NCBI GenBank assembly: GCA_027486835.1
Contig: JAIXOJ010000189.1
Location: 1-38,316 of the forward strand
Reading direction: 5' to 3'
DNA: 38,316 bases
Source: Chitinophagaceae bacterium
Lineage (GTDB): Bacteria; Bacteroidota; Bacteroidia; Chitinophagales; Chitinophagaceae
Shown: piece after piece, positions 17,801 to 26,512 of the stretch
Layout of the letters: each line of letters opens with the position of its first letter
How positions within the stretch are numbered: the stretch's first letter is position 1
Program-made: the position numbers and the translations under genes
Notes under the pieces: model-generated
What the model was told of the DNA's origin: nothing
Seen by the model: the letters and a program-made list of their open reading frames with translations, nothing else
The model's database searches: none

Positions 17801-19400
17801 GGGAAAATATACCCATTGGGTAGCCATCCAGCGCGACATCACTGCTCGTAAACAATCGGAACAGGCATTCTTAGAAATTTCTTCGCTCCAATCTAGTATT
17901 TTGAATAGTGCCAATTTGGCCATTATTTCTACAGACACCACAGGGCTAATCAAATCGTTTAATGTTTGTGCAGAAAATATGTTGGGCTACTCCGAATTGG
18001 AAGTGGTCAATAAGCAAACCCCTATGTTGTTTCATGATGAAGCAGATGTGCAAAATAGGGTTCACCAGCTTTATACCGAAACTGGGGAAACTGTTTTGCC
18101 AGGCATGGAGCTATATGTTGCTAAAGCCAAACAAGGAGAAACGACCGAGTTGGAATCTGTTTTTGTCAAAAAAAATGGGGACAAATTTCCAGTGTCACTA
18201 ACCATCTCCCCCATGTTTAACAACGATTCAAAAATCATTGGTTTCTTGGGTATTGCAAAAGACATCAGCACCGAAAAACAAATTGCCAAACAACTTTCAG
18301 ATAGTTATGCTGCTCTAGAATCTACCATTAACGAACTGAATCAACAAAAATTTGCTATTGACCAACATTCCATTGTGGCCATTACAGATGTAAAAGGAAT
18401 TATTACCTATGCAAATGATAACTTTTGTAACATCAGCAAATACAGTCGTCAAGAATTGTTAGGTAAAGACCACCGAATCATCAAATCAGGCCATCATTCC
18501 AATGAGTTTTTCAAACAGATGTATCATACCATTGGCAACGGAATGGTTTGGCATGGCGAGATATGCAATAAGGCAAAAGATGGTAGTTTGTATTGGGTAA
18601 ATACTACTATAGTACCATATTTAGACACACGAACCAACAAACCTTTGCGCTATATTTCCATTCGGTCTGACATTACGGAAAGGAAAAAAGCAGAACTTGA
18701 GCGTGAGCATTTGTTAGATGAATTAACCCAGAATAATCGAGAACTAAAACAGTTTAGCTATATCACCACGCACAATTTGCGTGCACCGCTCACTAACTTG
18801 ATCTCTATTTGTAAACTCATTAAAGAAGACACCATTCTAGACGAACGGACTAGGCGTTTGATAGATGGCTTTAAGCGATCTACCCACCACCTTAATGAGA
18901 CCTTGGATGATTTAATTGAGGTACTGATTATCAAGGAAAATAGAAATCTACCTACGCATTTACTCAGTTTCCCCATATTTCTAGATAAGGTAAGTGGCTC
19001 CATTCAGTCAATTATCAATCATGCAGGCGCAACGATTAGCAGCGATTTTACAGGCGCAGAGTTTGTTTATTTTAATGCTTCTTATTTAGAAAGCATCTTT
19101 TTAAACTTAATTACGAATTCCATCAAATACGCCCATCCAGATCGCAAACCTGAAATTTCTGTTCGCTCATGGAAAGAGGAAAACAGTACTAAATTGGCCT
19201 TTACAGATAATGGTTTGGGGATGGATTTAGACAGAATACAAAACAGAATTTTCGGATTATACCAACGTTTTCACAACAATGCCGATAGCAAAGGCATTGG
19301 TTTATATCTCATTCATTCGCAAGTTACTGCCCTTGGTGGAAAGGTAGAAGTAGCCAGCGAGGTGAACAAAGGCACTACTTTTACCATTAGCTTTAAATAA
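14844..19400 (+). CDS. Soluble sensor histidine kinase with about ten PAS domains
   Basis: This 1518-residue cytoplasmic kinase has no transmembrane segment. I count ten consecutive PAS units, roughly residues 20-110, 131-255, 258-375, 380-503, 507-625, 628-748, 752-880, 883-1015, 1018-1145 and 1165-1290; several end in the PAC-like D(I/V)(S/T)ERK linker. The kinase core has phosphoacceptor H1310 in THNLRAPLTNL, N-box NLITNSIKYAHPD, G1 DNGLGMD and G2 GIGLYLIHSQ. The eighth PAS has a LOV-like SPNLLQG segment but lacks the flavin-binding cysteine of NCRFLQ, so it is not a standard photosensor. There is no receiver; the response regulator 10 bases downstream is the obvious partner. Ligands cannot be deduced. 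Confidence 0.93.
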   Translation: MPANDYETGQSRAILPEIPVVDITFFTHLGSPFLIVNNTDEIVEINEAAAALFGYNALELQGSYVGILFPTVVSLFTASQQNEKAIQALGHHKQSSWLSLQLHTTAFKALHNQVCYGYVRLQNQVVEQENSSLLAATSKAASVGGFEYDLLSQQFSWTETTYLIHDLPLSAQPTLAEIFTYYNKGANKNEVEKCLNQALETGVPFDVETELITPKGMRRWVRLKGYGQVENGRCIKIIGAIFDIDVQKQAEWKLEQSRQRYMSLFYQNPDAVFSLSPNGVVKEVNLAAASMIGLEKEALLEHPFIHYTPEEDQSTIAQLLSDVANGGTATIETSIISAHESMYTAELTLMPVVVNGKVLGVYAIAKDISERKKTATKLQRIVEILEETSSIGRVGGYEVDFVSETAEWTSVMKEIHELPHSYEPNLDIMFCKEGASRDILMDHLDKARTLGTPYDIEIQIVTAKGNERWIRATGNTEFKDGKCIRLYGIVQDIHEQKLVREKLESEQNLLRTLIDNLPLSVFIKDAEGRKLVANQFDLRFMEQESMAAVIGKTDKELFANFENHFGYEQDMKVLHTGESLIEEAGSFTTPSGRTYHTIVSKLPLRNEKGEIKGIIGLSRDVTATVNVQYRLNIVDFAFQKAAISIFLIRPDATFYDFNEIAHTKLGYTKEEMLGFKVADINPEFSVEGWPFHWEELKAAGSLVFNSVELRKDGSLMDVEIKANIIQYGGMELNCAFVTDITEQKKAQEALQKSYERYEYAMMATSDCIWEADLTDDTLFLSKNFEPTFGHKVSSDYESGNDNPWIRNVHPDDLPYVLAASTDVIKGKEGKWQSEYRLKKANGDIALVLNRGFIVREQAGKAVKLIGAMQDVTIKKKEEERLKLLETVITHTTDSIIILSAAPSLFADLPIIYVNDTFTKMTGYSFEEVAGQSPNLLQGVLTDRYELKRIKWAIKHFMPFETEIINYKKNGTPFWINLSIVPVADKTGKYTHWVAIQRDITARKQSEQAFLEISSLQSSILNSANLAIISTDTTGLIKSFNVCAENMLGYSELEVVNKQTPMLFHDEADVQNRVHQLYTETGETVLPGMELYVAKAKQGETTELESVFVKKNGDKFPVSLTISPMFNNDSKIIGFLGIAKDISTEKQIAKQLSDSYAALESTINELNQQKFAIDQHSIVAITDVKGIITYANDNFCNISKYSRQELLGKDHRIIKSGHHSNEFFKQMYHTIGNGMVWHGEICNKAKDGSLYWVNTTIVPYLDTRTNKPLRYISIRSDITERKKAELEREHLLDELTQNNRELKQFSYITTHNLRAPLTNLISICKLIKEDTILDERTRRLIDGFKRSTHHLNETLDDLIEVLIIKENRNLPTHLLSFPIFLDKVSGSIQSIINHAGATISSDFTGAEFVYFNASYLESIFLNLITNSIKYAHPDRKPEISVRSWKEENSTKLAFTDNGLGMDLDRIQNRIFGLYQRFHNNADSKGIGLYLIHSQVTALGGKVEVASEVNKGTTFTISFK

Positions 19401-19410
19401 AAAATACAAC

Positions 19411-19836
19411 ATGATTAATAAGGTTTTATGTATTGATGACGATACGGTTACACAGATGCTTTGTAGTATTCAAATGGAATCCACTCTTTTTTGTAAAAAA
19501 GTAGAGGAGGCATTAAATGGGCAGAGTGCATTAGATTATTATGAAGCACTAGCAAAAGATGCTAACGGGCTAGAAAATGCGCCAGAACTCATTTTGCTCG
19601 ATTTGAATATGCCAGTAATGGGTGGTTGGGAATTTTTAGAACACTTTGCTACAAACTATCCAGCTTTTGCACAAAATGTAAAGATTTACATTCTCAGTTC
19701 TAGCATTAACCCTACAGATAAAGAAAGAGCTGGAAGAGAGCCACTGGTGTCTGGATTTTTATCAAAGCCGCTAGAGGATGCACAACTAGAAAAACTGAAA
19801 AACTTTTGGCCTACTAAATATGCTAGCAACAGTTGA
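19411..19836 (+). CDS. Single-domain response regulator, partner of the PAS kinase
   Basis: This 141-residue receiver-only protein begins VLCIDDDTVTQML with the acidic pair D10-D11. D64 in LLDLNMP is the phosphoacceptor, S96-S98 the switch position and K119 in FLSKPL the conserved lysine. Ten bases separate it from the kinase stop, so the two are one operon. Without an output domain the signal must leave by protein-protein contact or by a phosphorelay; no further member is encoded here. It is convergent with the PagL-like gene, 24 bases away, with no terminator hairpin. Confidence 0.93.
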   Translation: MINKVLCIDDDTVTQMLCSIQMESTLFCKKVEEALNGQSALDYYEALAKDANGLENAPELILLDLNMPVMGGWEFLEHFATNYPAFAQNVKIYILSSSINPTDKERAGREPLVSGFLSKPLEDAQLEKLKNFWPTKYASNS

Positions 19837-19860
19837 TGAACGAAAACAGCAGGACTGTGC

Positions 19861-21096
19861 TTAAAGTGTAAATGCCATATTTAAACTAACAAAATCAGCT
19901 TCATCTTCATGGGCTCTGAAGCTGAAACCGGGTTGCCAATGCTTGCTCACTAAATACTTGAAGCTATGTTGGTGAAAAAAGGGGTTGTAGAAATTAGGAT
20001 GAGGGGTAATGTATCGGCCAATTACTTGTGAAATGATGACCCTACCCAGCAAAAATTCATGTCCTAGGTAAATACCAGCGAGTGTGGACGAATGCTTGGT
20101 AGGGTTATAGGGCGCATCTGGATTGGGATTATCAAGGTTAAAATGATTATAATACACTTGAATACCCCCTACCAGACCGTGGATTCTACCTATTTGCTTG
20201 CTGGCTTCGGCAAAAACACCTGCGGCATAGGTTCGTTGGTAATCCATTGTGGAGCCTGCATAATCTTGAGGGGTCACGTACAAGACACCGAGCCGATATT
20301 GAAAGGGACGATGTTTCCAGAAGCTTTTGTTGGTATAGTGGAAGGGTGTTAGTTCGTTTCCTGCTGGTGTGTATAAGAGATGGATGGAAGAGGTTAACCA
20401 ATTCAATCCACGGTTTGGGCGATTGATATTGGCATTAGATATATGGTTAAAACCACTGCTCATTTCTACACTTACTTGTTTGTTTATTCTTACTCCTACC
20501 CCCGCAGTTACCTGTAAATAAGGATTCCAATGAAGACTAAAGCTTTGGTTTAAGGTATCTATAGGTGAATGTGGATTGAATGGATTGTCTGAATAAGACA
20601 GCCCCAAACTACTTCTAAAGAAAAAATGAAACCGCTTGTTGATTCGATATACAGGCTGAATAAAATAAGAAGCCATATAGCTATTGCCTAAAATGGGCGT
20701 ACCATAGTGTACATATTGCAACTGAACACCTACCCTTGTGTAGGAACTGGTATGGTTATAACTAATAGAATCATTCGCTTGACGGCTCATCTCTAATCCA
20801 GTGCCAATGGGTCTTGCACCCCGCATGGCTTCTATGGCTTTCGTATGAATAACCACAGATCCTTCGTCACCTTTTATTCCGAAAACCCAACGGGTTGGTT
20901 TCGCTTTTTTAAATTGATTGGTTACTTGGGCGCTAATAGTAAGAACAGGTAACATCACCAATGCCAACAACAGCTTGATGTAAACAAAACCTCTAAACAC
21001 GTTCAGCACGCTTTGAGGTTTACCAATTGAAATCGATATTTTATGCGTATTAGTAACAGGTACGGGGCTATCAATAAAGGCGGGCTGTTTTTTCAT
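19861..21096 (-). CDS. Acyloxyacyl hydrolase / PagL-like outer-membrane protein
   Basis: This 411-residue protein has a hydrophobic segment at residues 37-56 (YIKLLLALVMLPVLTISAQ), preceded by an unusually long 33-residue lead; the true start may be internal but no suitable ATG exists. Aromatic-ended alternating strands fit an outer-membrane beta barrel. SSGFNHISNANINRPNRGLN matches the PagL signature with H218 and S220. In P. aeruginosa PagL the triad is His-Ser-Glu with Glu 12 residues after Ser; the same offset here gives N232, so deacylase activity on lipid A is not assured. It follows the GtrA-like gene after 8 bases (operon). Confidence 0.75.
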   Translation of the reverse strand: MKKQPAFIDSPVPVTNTHKISISIGKPQSVLNVFRGFVYIKLLLALVMLPVLTISAQVTNQFKKAKPTRWVFGIKGDEGSVVIHTKAIEAMRGARPIGTGLEMSRQANDSISYNHTSSYTRVGVQLQYVHYGTPILGNSYMASYFIQPVYRINKRFHFFFRSSLGLSYSDNPFNPHSPIDTLNQSFSLHWNPYLQVTAGVGVRINKQVSVEMSSGFNHISNANINRPNRGLNWLTSSIHLLYTPAGNELTPFHYTNKSFWKHRPFQYRLGVLYVTPQDYAGSTMDYQRTYAAGVFAEASKQIGRIHGLVGGIQVYYNHFNLDNPNPDAPYNPTKHSSTLAGIYLGHEFLLGRVIISQVIGRYITPHPNFYNPFFHQHSFKYLVSKHWQPGFSFRAHEDEADFVSLNMAFTL

Positions 21097-21104
21097 GCGC
21101 TGTC

Positions 21105-21617
21105 CTATTCGGTTGCCTTATTGGTAAACGTGAAATATTTCTGGGCGATATAACTAAAAGCTACAACAAAAACCGTTGTTACCAACTTCGACGGAGTAGG
21201 ATACCAACCAAACTTTTCTACAAATAGTTTGAGGAACCCGTAGTTCAACAAAAGACAAATGAGTACAACTGAAAAATATTTGAACAACTGTTTTGATTTA
21301 CGCTGGCTTGTTTCTTGGAAAACTACATACCGGCTTAAATAAAATCCAATAGGAAACGTAACCAAGAACCCCGTTATAAACGCAGCAATGTGGGCACTGA
21401 TATAAAAATCTGGAAAGAGGGGTGCAAGATTTACTGGTTTGGCTTTGTACAAATAGTTATAAGAGACAAAGAATAATGAAATATCCAATGAGGTATTGAA
21501 TCCACCGCAGGCTGCATACCTGAAGGTTTCCAACGGCATAATGCCTTTGAAAATAGGATACAATAAATCTATTAAAGCCAAAAGGGTTTGTCGTACAGTA
21601 TTGTGAGCTTTCCGCAT
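21105..21617 (-). CDS. GtrA-like membrane protein
   Basis: This 170-residue integral membrane protein has four hydrophobic segments. FRYAACGGFNTSLDISLFF is the typical N-terminal GtrA motif and AQKYFTF the typical end. GtrA-family proteins are proposed to flip polyprenyl-linked sugars across the inner membrane for O-antigen, teichoic acid or arabinogalactan modification. The open frame begins with a GTG at 21665, but ATG 21617 (MRKAHNTVRQTLL) fits the family length better. It is the first gene of a pair with the PagL-like gene, suggesting joint work on the cell surface. Confidence 0.85.
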   Translation of the reverse strand: MRKAHNTVRQTLLALIDLLYPIFKGIMPLETFRYAACGGFNTSLDISLFFVSYNYLYKAKPVNLAPLFPDFYISAHIAAFITGFLVTFPIGFYLSRYVVFQETSQRKSKQLFKYFSVVLICLLLNYGFLKLFVEKFGWYPTPSKLVTTVFVVAFSYIAQKYFTFTNKATE

Positions 21618-21930
21618 AAAAAGAAACAAATGTAAGTGAGATGTTAAGCCACGAAAGAAACCCACTACCTAAAAAAAACTTAATTCTAAAAAGAAACGCT
21701 GCTTTAATATCTGCTTTATCCTGTTGAATAATATTTCACACACCTCATTAAATGTGCAAAATCCTTGGCTTTGTATCCGTTTAACGGGGAAAAAAGCCTA
21801 TTAAATCCCAGAAAATCTACAGTTCACCAAAAAATAATGTTAAGGGTTTCTAATCTTCAAGTATTATTGCAAGAACGGATATTGTTGTGATATTCGGTTT
21901 TAAACTCTTTTTAACCATTAAATTTTATTT

Positions 21931-23187
21931 ATGACAAAAATTCTACGCTACTTTTTATGTTTAATCTGCTTGGCTCATACAGCGGCCAAAGCGCAACCTA
22001 CTCTCACTGCTGCGGGAAATAGTCCAGTAATTGGTGATAGTTACCGCCAGCAATATTTGAAATCATCTTCCATCACAGTACCTACTGCTGGTGGAGCCAA
22101 CCAAACTTGGAATTACAGTAACTTAAAGGACAGTGTTGGTGCAACTGAAACATTCACTTATACCAGTCCCGCAGGATTGCCAGGCGCAAGCAATTTCCCC
22201 AATGCCACATTGGCCACTTTTGCTGCTTCTAGCTATTCTTATCAATATTATTTATCTAACAGCAGCGTTTTTGCCTTTTTAGGTAGCAGTGGCAAAACCA
22301 GTTTAAATATTACCAAATTCACACCCCAATACACCAACTTAGTTTATCCATTCACTTTCAATAGCACTTACACAGACTCAAGTACCTTAACCAATGATTC
22401 GCTACCGCCGACTATTGACATCAAGTATGTCAATACTTTCAAAGCCGATGCATATGGTACATTGATTTTGCCTAAAGCAACTTATACCAACGTGTTAAGG
22501 GTAAAATTGACGCTTCATTTAATTCAATATTTCAATGGGACTTTAAGCTATGATGGTTACTTCGATTATTACACTTTCTATGCCAATGGAGTACATAGTC
22601 CTCTTTTGAACATTTATAAAAATGGTACTTCTTGGACAGGTTTGTATTTTTCTAACACCAACCTCCCGCTTTCTACCCACGATTTTCGTGCTTCTTGGCA
22701 AAACCAAACCCCCACTTTGCAGTGGATAGCTGAAAATACCACCAACACTACTGGTTTCAATATCCTAAAAAGTACCGATGGTTCTAGATTTGATAAAGTA
22801 GGTTTTGTGGCTACCCATACCGAAGCAAACACAAAATATAGTTTCATCGATAAAGATCCAAGCACGGATAAAGCCTACTACCGTTTAGAACAAGTGGACA
22901 AAAACGGTGAATTGTTTTACAGCAATACCTTAGTACTTGAACCACTTTATACAGTAGCTACCTACAAAGCTTTTCCTAACCCCGCCGTGAATCAAATCTT
23001 ACTTTCTGTACCTAATAATAGCAGCAATGCGGTGAGTATATTCCATGTGAGTGGTAAGCAGATGTATCAAAACCCTAACTATCAAGCCAATCATCTGATA
23101 GATGTAAGCAGTTGGATTAATGGTCTGTACTTTGTTCGCATTAAGACAAGCAAAGGAGAGCAAGTTTGCAATTTCCAAAAACTGTAA
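21931..23187 (+). CDS. Exported protein with T9SS C-terminal sorting domain
   Basis: This 418-residue protein has a signal peptide (MTKILRYFLCLICLAHTAAKA, cleaved near AQP) and a Ser/Thr/Asn-rich body. The C-terminal 75 residues form a type A sorting domain: KAFPNPAVNQILLSV, VSIFHVSGKQ, LIDVSSWINGLYFVRI, ending KL. Such proteins cross the outer membrane by the type IX secretion system and are anchored or released after removal of the domain. Residues 255-330 resemble a fibronectin-type fold (PTLQWIAENTTNTTGFNILK). The body has no enzyme motif. It is monocistronic with a terminator behind it. Confidence 0.88.
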   Translation: MTKILRYFLCLICLAHTAAKAQPTLTAAGNSPVIGDSYRQQYLKSSSITVPTAGGANQTWNYSNLKDSVGATETFTYTSPAGLPGASNFPNATLATFAASSYSYQYYLSNSSVFAFLGSSGKTSLNITKFTPQYTNLVYPFTFNSTYTDSSTLTNDSLPPTIDIKYVNTFKADAYGTLILPKATYTNVLRVKLTLHLIQYFNGTLSYDGYFDYYTFYANGVHSPLLNIYKNGTSWTGLYFSNTNLPLSTHDFRASWQNQTPTLQWIAENTTNTTGFNILKSTDGSRFDKVGFVATHTEANTKYSFIDKDPSTDKAYYRLEQVDKNGELFYSNTLVLEPLYTVATYKAFPNPAVNQILLSVPNNSSNAVSIFHVSGKQMYQNPNYQANHLIDVSSWINGLYFVRIKTSKGEQVCNFQKL

Positions 23188-23212
23188 TCTTATTTCACAA
23201 TTTGATTTTATA

Positions 23213-23241
23213 AAAATAGCCGCTACCTCAGCGGCTATTTT
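23213..23241. terminator. Intrinsic terminator after the T9SS gene
   Basis: AAAATAGCCGCT (23213-23224) pairs perfectly with AGCGGCTATTTT (23230-23241) across a 5-base loop and is followed by TGTTT. Confidence 0.88.
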
Positions 23242-23372
23242 TGTTTAAATACTATCCTATATTGTACGTCTCACCACAATTCTAAGGATTGTTGAGCAAA
23301 TAAATCCTATTCATCTAACGTATTTGGCGGCAGCAGAATGAATTAAATAATAGTGGAAAGCCCTTTCCCAAA

Positions 23373-23380
23373 TAGATTTG
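23373..23380 (+). promoter_or_regulatory. -7 promoter element for the ABC-2 permease gene
   Basis: TAGATTTG is a full TAnnTTTG match 20 bases before the ATG at 23400. No TTTG lies at the -33 distance. Confidence 0.4.
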
Positions 23381-23399
23381 CCGCAACTCAACTTATTTC

Positions 23400-24518
23400 A
23401 TGATTCAAAAGTATAGTCAGTTAACCGCTTTTAAAGCCATTACCAAGGCGAGTTTTATAGCCAACCTCAAAAATCCTCAATCACTCGTTTTTAGTCTGAT
23501 TTTTCCGCTTGTATTTGTGTTCATTTTTGGTGCTTTTAATGGACGTGGTTTAAATCATTTTACACTGGCTAATGCAAGCGGCAGCGATACCAGCAACATC
23601 ATTTATAAAGTCATTTCCGAACAACCTTTTATAAAAATCAAGTATTACCAAGACACAAGCCTGATGCGGCAAGATTTAGAACGTGGCAAGTTAACGGGCA
23701 TTATCCAACTGAAAACGGTAGCTATACCTGATGACACCTTATTACCACAACATTACGAACTTCAGGTGCAGTCCACATCGGCTAGTGCTTCGGAAATGGG
23801 ACAGTTAGTGCCTTTGTTAGAAAACATTACGGATAAGCTGGAGAAAAAAATGGAGGGCAACAAACCCAATCTGGTAACCATTCGCCAAGACATCTACAAC
23901 GTGCGTGAGTACAAGCAAATAGATTTTGTGCTACCCGGGCAAATCGGTTTTTCTTTATTGTTTTCAACCCTGTTTGGTATTGCTTTTACGTTCTTCAATT
24001 TAAGGGAACAATTGGTGTTAAAACGCTTTTATGCCACGCCCGTTAACCGTATGAACATCCTAATAGGTATTGGATTTAGCAGAATCTTCTTTCAGTTAAT
24101 CAACGTGTTGGTATTGATTATTGTAGGTCATTTTTTCATAGGCTTTACCTTGGCGCATGGCTTTATTACGTTTATTGAAATGGTTTCGCTGAGTATTTTG
24201 TTTCTTTTTTTATTGATGGGTATTGGATTGATTTTGTCCAGCATCGTGAAAAATGATACCATGATTCCTTTGTACATCAATATCATTAGCTTACCGCAAA
24301 TGTTATTGTCTGGTACTTTCTTTTCGGTATCAGTTTTTCCAGAATGGTTACAAAATGCTTGTAAAATATTACCGCTCACGCATTTCAATATGGCTATGCG
24401 TAAAATATCGTTTGAGGGGGTGAGTATTTTGGATTGTTGGCAGCATATCGGCGTATTGGCGTTATGGTCTTTACTGGTATATGCCATTGTTTGGAAAGTA
24501 TTTAAATGGGATAAATAA
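23400..24518 (+). CDS. ABC-2 type transporter permease
   Basis: This 372-residue membrane protein has one N-terminal helix (about 27-46, SLVFSLIFPLVFVFIFGAFN), a large extracytoplasmic domain (about 50-185) and a block of five hydrophobic segments to the end, the ABC-2 membrane layout of DrrB/YhhJ/YadH-type exporters. LPGQIGFSLLFSTLFGIAFT and RFYATPVNRMNILIG are typical. No ATPase gene is next to it, which is unusual since permease and ATPase are normally co-transcribed; the ATPase must be encoded elsewhere. The start ATG fits. The SRPBCC gene follows after 8 bases and is probably co-transcribed. Substrate unknown. Confidence 0.9.
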   Translation: MIQKYSQLTAFKAITKASFIANLKNPQSLVFSLIFPLVFVFIFGAFNGRGLNHFTLANASGSDTSNIIYKVISEQPFIKIKYYQDTSLMRQDLERGKLTGIIQLKTVAIPDDTLLPQHYELQVQSTSASASEMGQLVPLLENITDKLEKKMEGNKPNLVTIRQDIYNVREYKQIDFVLPGQIGFSLLFSTLFGIAFTFFNLREQLVLKRFYATPVNRMNILIGIGFSRIFFQLINVLVLIIVGHFFIGFTLAHGFITFIEMVSLSILFLFLLMGIGLILSSIVKNDTMIPLYINIISLPQMLLSGTFFSVSVFPEWLQNACKILPLTHFNMAMRKISFEGVSILDCWQHIGVLALWSLLVYAIVWKVFKWDK

Positions 24519-24526
24519 GCTTACTT

Positions 24527-25027
24527 ATGAAATTGATTAAACTTGCGCTCATCAGCATTGTGCTGATGTTCGTTGCTGCTACCTGCTTGGGGTTATTATT
24601 TCCTAGTACCGTTATTGTTTCTCGGGCGGTGGATATGGGTATTTCCAGAGATAGTGTATTGCCGCAAATCAATACCGTTGTGGGTTGGAAAAAATGGATG
24701 GATGGTTTAACGGCACAAAACACCGTGGTGGAAAGCCCTTTAAAAGCCAAGTTGGGCAATTCTTTGGTACTTATTGCACCAACAAACAGTAGAGATTCAA
24801 TTGTTCATGCTACTTGGCAAACCAGCAATAATGGAGAATTGAAAAGCACCATGCGCCTGTATCAAGAAAACGGACAAGCCAATTGCGTATTACACTGGCA
24901 GTTTGAACAACACATTGGATGGTATCCTTGGGAGCGTTTTGGCTCGATGATGAGCGATAAAATATTGGGTACCATGATGGAAAAGAACCTAAACAACCTG
25001 AAGAATCTCGTAGAAAACAGAAACTAA
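24527..25027 (+). CDS. Membrane-anchored SRPBCC (START-like) protein
   Basis: This 166-residue protein has one N-terminal helix (residues 5-25, KLALISIVLMFVAATCLGLL) and a SRPBCC/polyketide-cyclase-like domain: VVSRAVDMG..., the WKKWMDGL helix, a beta grip with HATWQTSNNGE, and a long C-terminal helix (MMEKNLNNLKNLVENRN). The fold binds hydrophobic ligands; no function is known for this membrane-anchored type in Bacteroidota. It follows the permease by 8 bases and converges with anmK. Confidence 0.82.
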   Translation: MKLIKLALISIVLMFVAATCLGLLFPSTVIVSRAVDMGISRDSVLPQINTVVGWKKWMDGLTAQNTVVESPLKAKLGNSLVLIAPTNSRDSIVHATWQTSNNGELKSTMRLYQENGQANCVLHWQFEQHIGWYPWERFGSMMSDKILGTMMEKNLNNLKNLVENRN

Positions 25028-25039
25028 GCACTGCTACTT

Positions 25040-26230
25040 TCAAGCTGGAAGACATATTTTTCCTAAACGAACGGGCAACACGGCCTCTTCGGATGTTTTA
25101 GGGGCAAATAGTTCGTTGGCTAACAAGGCAAAGAGAACGGCTTCTTTTGCATCGGGGTGTATGCCTAGGGTATTCAAGGATTGAAAACGGGCTTCTGGCA
25201 AAAGCGATTGTATGTGTTGCAGTAATGTATTGTTGTGTACCCCACCTCCACTGGTAAAAACTACTATTTCTTTAGCTTGGTATCTATTTGCTTGTCTGAT
25301 AGCTCGAACAATACTATGCGTAGTAAAAGCAGTGAGCGTTGCTATCAGGTCTTTTGGTGTTACCATTACCTGTGTTGCCACGATAGCATTTTCAACATAC
25401 TGTGGATTCAATAATTCTTGCCCCGTGGTTTTGGGTAATGCTGCTTGAAAGAATCGGTCGTTGAGCAATTCAGCCAATAGTTTTTCGTTTACAGTTCCAC
25501 TGGCAGCAATACTTCCGTTTTCATCGTACCGCAAGGGTGGAAAATGTTTTTGCACATACGCATCTATCAAGGTATTGCCGGGGCCAGTATCTGTACTCAA
25601 CATATCGCCCACTCCCCCAACTGCGGGTAACCAGGTGAAATTAGCAATGCCTCCAATATTGAGTAAAATACGATGCTCTCCTTTTTTTCTAAACAATAAC
25701 CAATCTCCATACTGTGCTAATGGTGCGCCCTCCCCTCCCATTGCTACATGCTTTTGCCTAAAATCGGCAATGGTAATGATGCCTGTTTCCACGGCTATGT
25801 GATCACCATCCACCATTTGAAGCGTGGCGTTGCCAAATTCCTCCTGTTGGTGCAATCTTTTTGGAGCATGATAAATGGTTTGCCCGTGGCTAGCTATGCA
25901 ATCCACTGTATCAGGGCTAATACCCCATTTGCTCAATTGTTGATTAACCCATTGCCCATGCAATTGGCCTAACCCAGCATTTAATAGACAGACTTGCGCT
26001 AGTGAAACCGTAGGTTGGCTACAAACTGTTTTTAATTGCTCGATTACCGATGTGGGATATGGAATAGTAGTATGATGCAAAACCTCCACCTTGGTGCTGT
26101 TACCATATCCTGTGAAAGCACACAAGGCAAGGTCCAATCCATCGAGGGAGGTACCGCTCATTAACCCCAAAATGATGCGTCGTTCTTTTTGGGCAATGGC
26201 CACAAGCTGCTCTAGGTAGGTATTTATCAT
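25040..26230 (-). CDS. anmK: Anhydro-N-acetylmuramic acid kinase
   Basis: This 396-residue sugar kinase phosphorylates and hydrolyses 1,6-anhydro-MurNAc to MurNAc-6-phosphate, recycling peptidoglycan released during growth. The nucleotide-binding motif LGLMSGTSLDGLDLALC is at 21-37, and NIGGIANFTWLP, STDTGPGN and VFTSGGGVHNN are all in place. It is slightly longer at the N-terminus than the E. coli enzyme, with about 18 residues before the first motif, as usual in Bacteroidota. ATG at 26230 is a good start. It is a single gene here; no murQ is adjacent. Convergent with the SRPBCC gene. Confidence 0.96.
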   Translation of the reverse strand: MINTYLEQLVAIAQKERRIILGLMSGTSLDGLDLALCAFTGYGNSTKVEVLHHTTIPYPTSVIEQLKTVCSQPTVSLAQVCLLNAGLGQLHGQWVNQQLSKWGISPDTVDCIASHGQTIYHAPKRLHQQEEFGNATLQMVDGDHIAVETGIITIADFRQKHVAMGGEGAPLAQYGDWLLFRKKGEHRILLNIGGIANFTWLPAVGGVGDMLSTDTGPGNTLIDAYVQKHFPPLRYDENGSIAASGTVNEKLLAELLNDRFFQAALPKTTGQELLNPQYVENAIVATQVMVTPKDLIATLTAFTTHSIVRAIRQANRYQAKEIVVFTSGGGVHNNTLLQHIQSLLPEARFQSLNTLGIHPDAKEAVLFALLANELFAPKTSEEAVLPVRLGKICLPA

Positions 26231-26345
26231 GATGCAAAACTATCCCGCTACAGGTTTAGTTGTTTCTTTTACAAAGAATTGGGGATGCCATTTTATCGCT
26301 TTTCCGAGCTACAAAAATGTCAAAGCTGCGCCCTTTAATTGACCT

Positions 26346-26505
26346 TGTATTCAAAAAATCATGGAAATCAAAAAAATCACAGTATAAACAACCAACCCAA
26401 AAAAATCATGAAAACTAAGAAATCAAAAAATCACAGTTAAGACAACCAACCCCAAAAAATACTGAAAATCTTAAAAATCATGTAAATCAAAGTCCAGACA
26501 AGCTC
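26346..26505. repeat. Degenerate approximately 53-bp repeats, three copies
   Basis: Three imperfect A-rich units start near 26346, 26398 and 26453. Each runs as AAAAAATCATGxAAATC..., then AATCACAGT or a variant, then CAACCAACCC or GACAAGCTCCCC. They lie between the convergently spaced anmK start and the cphA terminator. They look like a common Bacteroidota intergenic repeat; no gene is present. Confidence 0.6.
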
Positions 26506-26512
26506 CCCAAAT

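Noticed and set aside
17460-17840. LOV photosensor domain in the kinase
   Set aside because: The segment reads SPNLLQG; the flavin-bonding cysteine is missing, so an ordinary PAS domain is the safer call.
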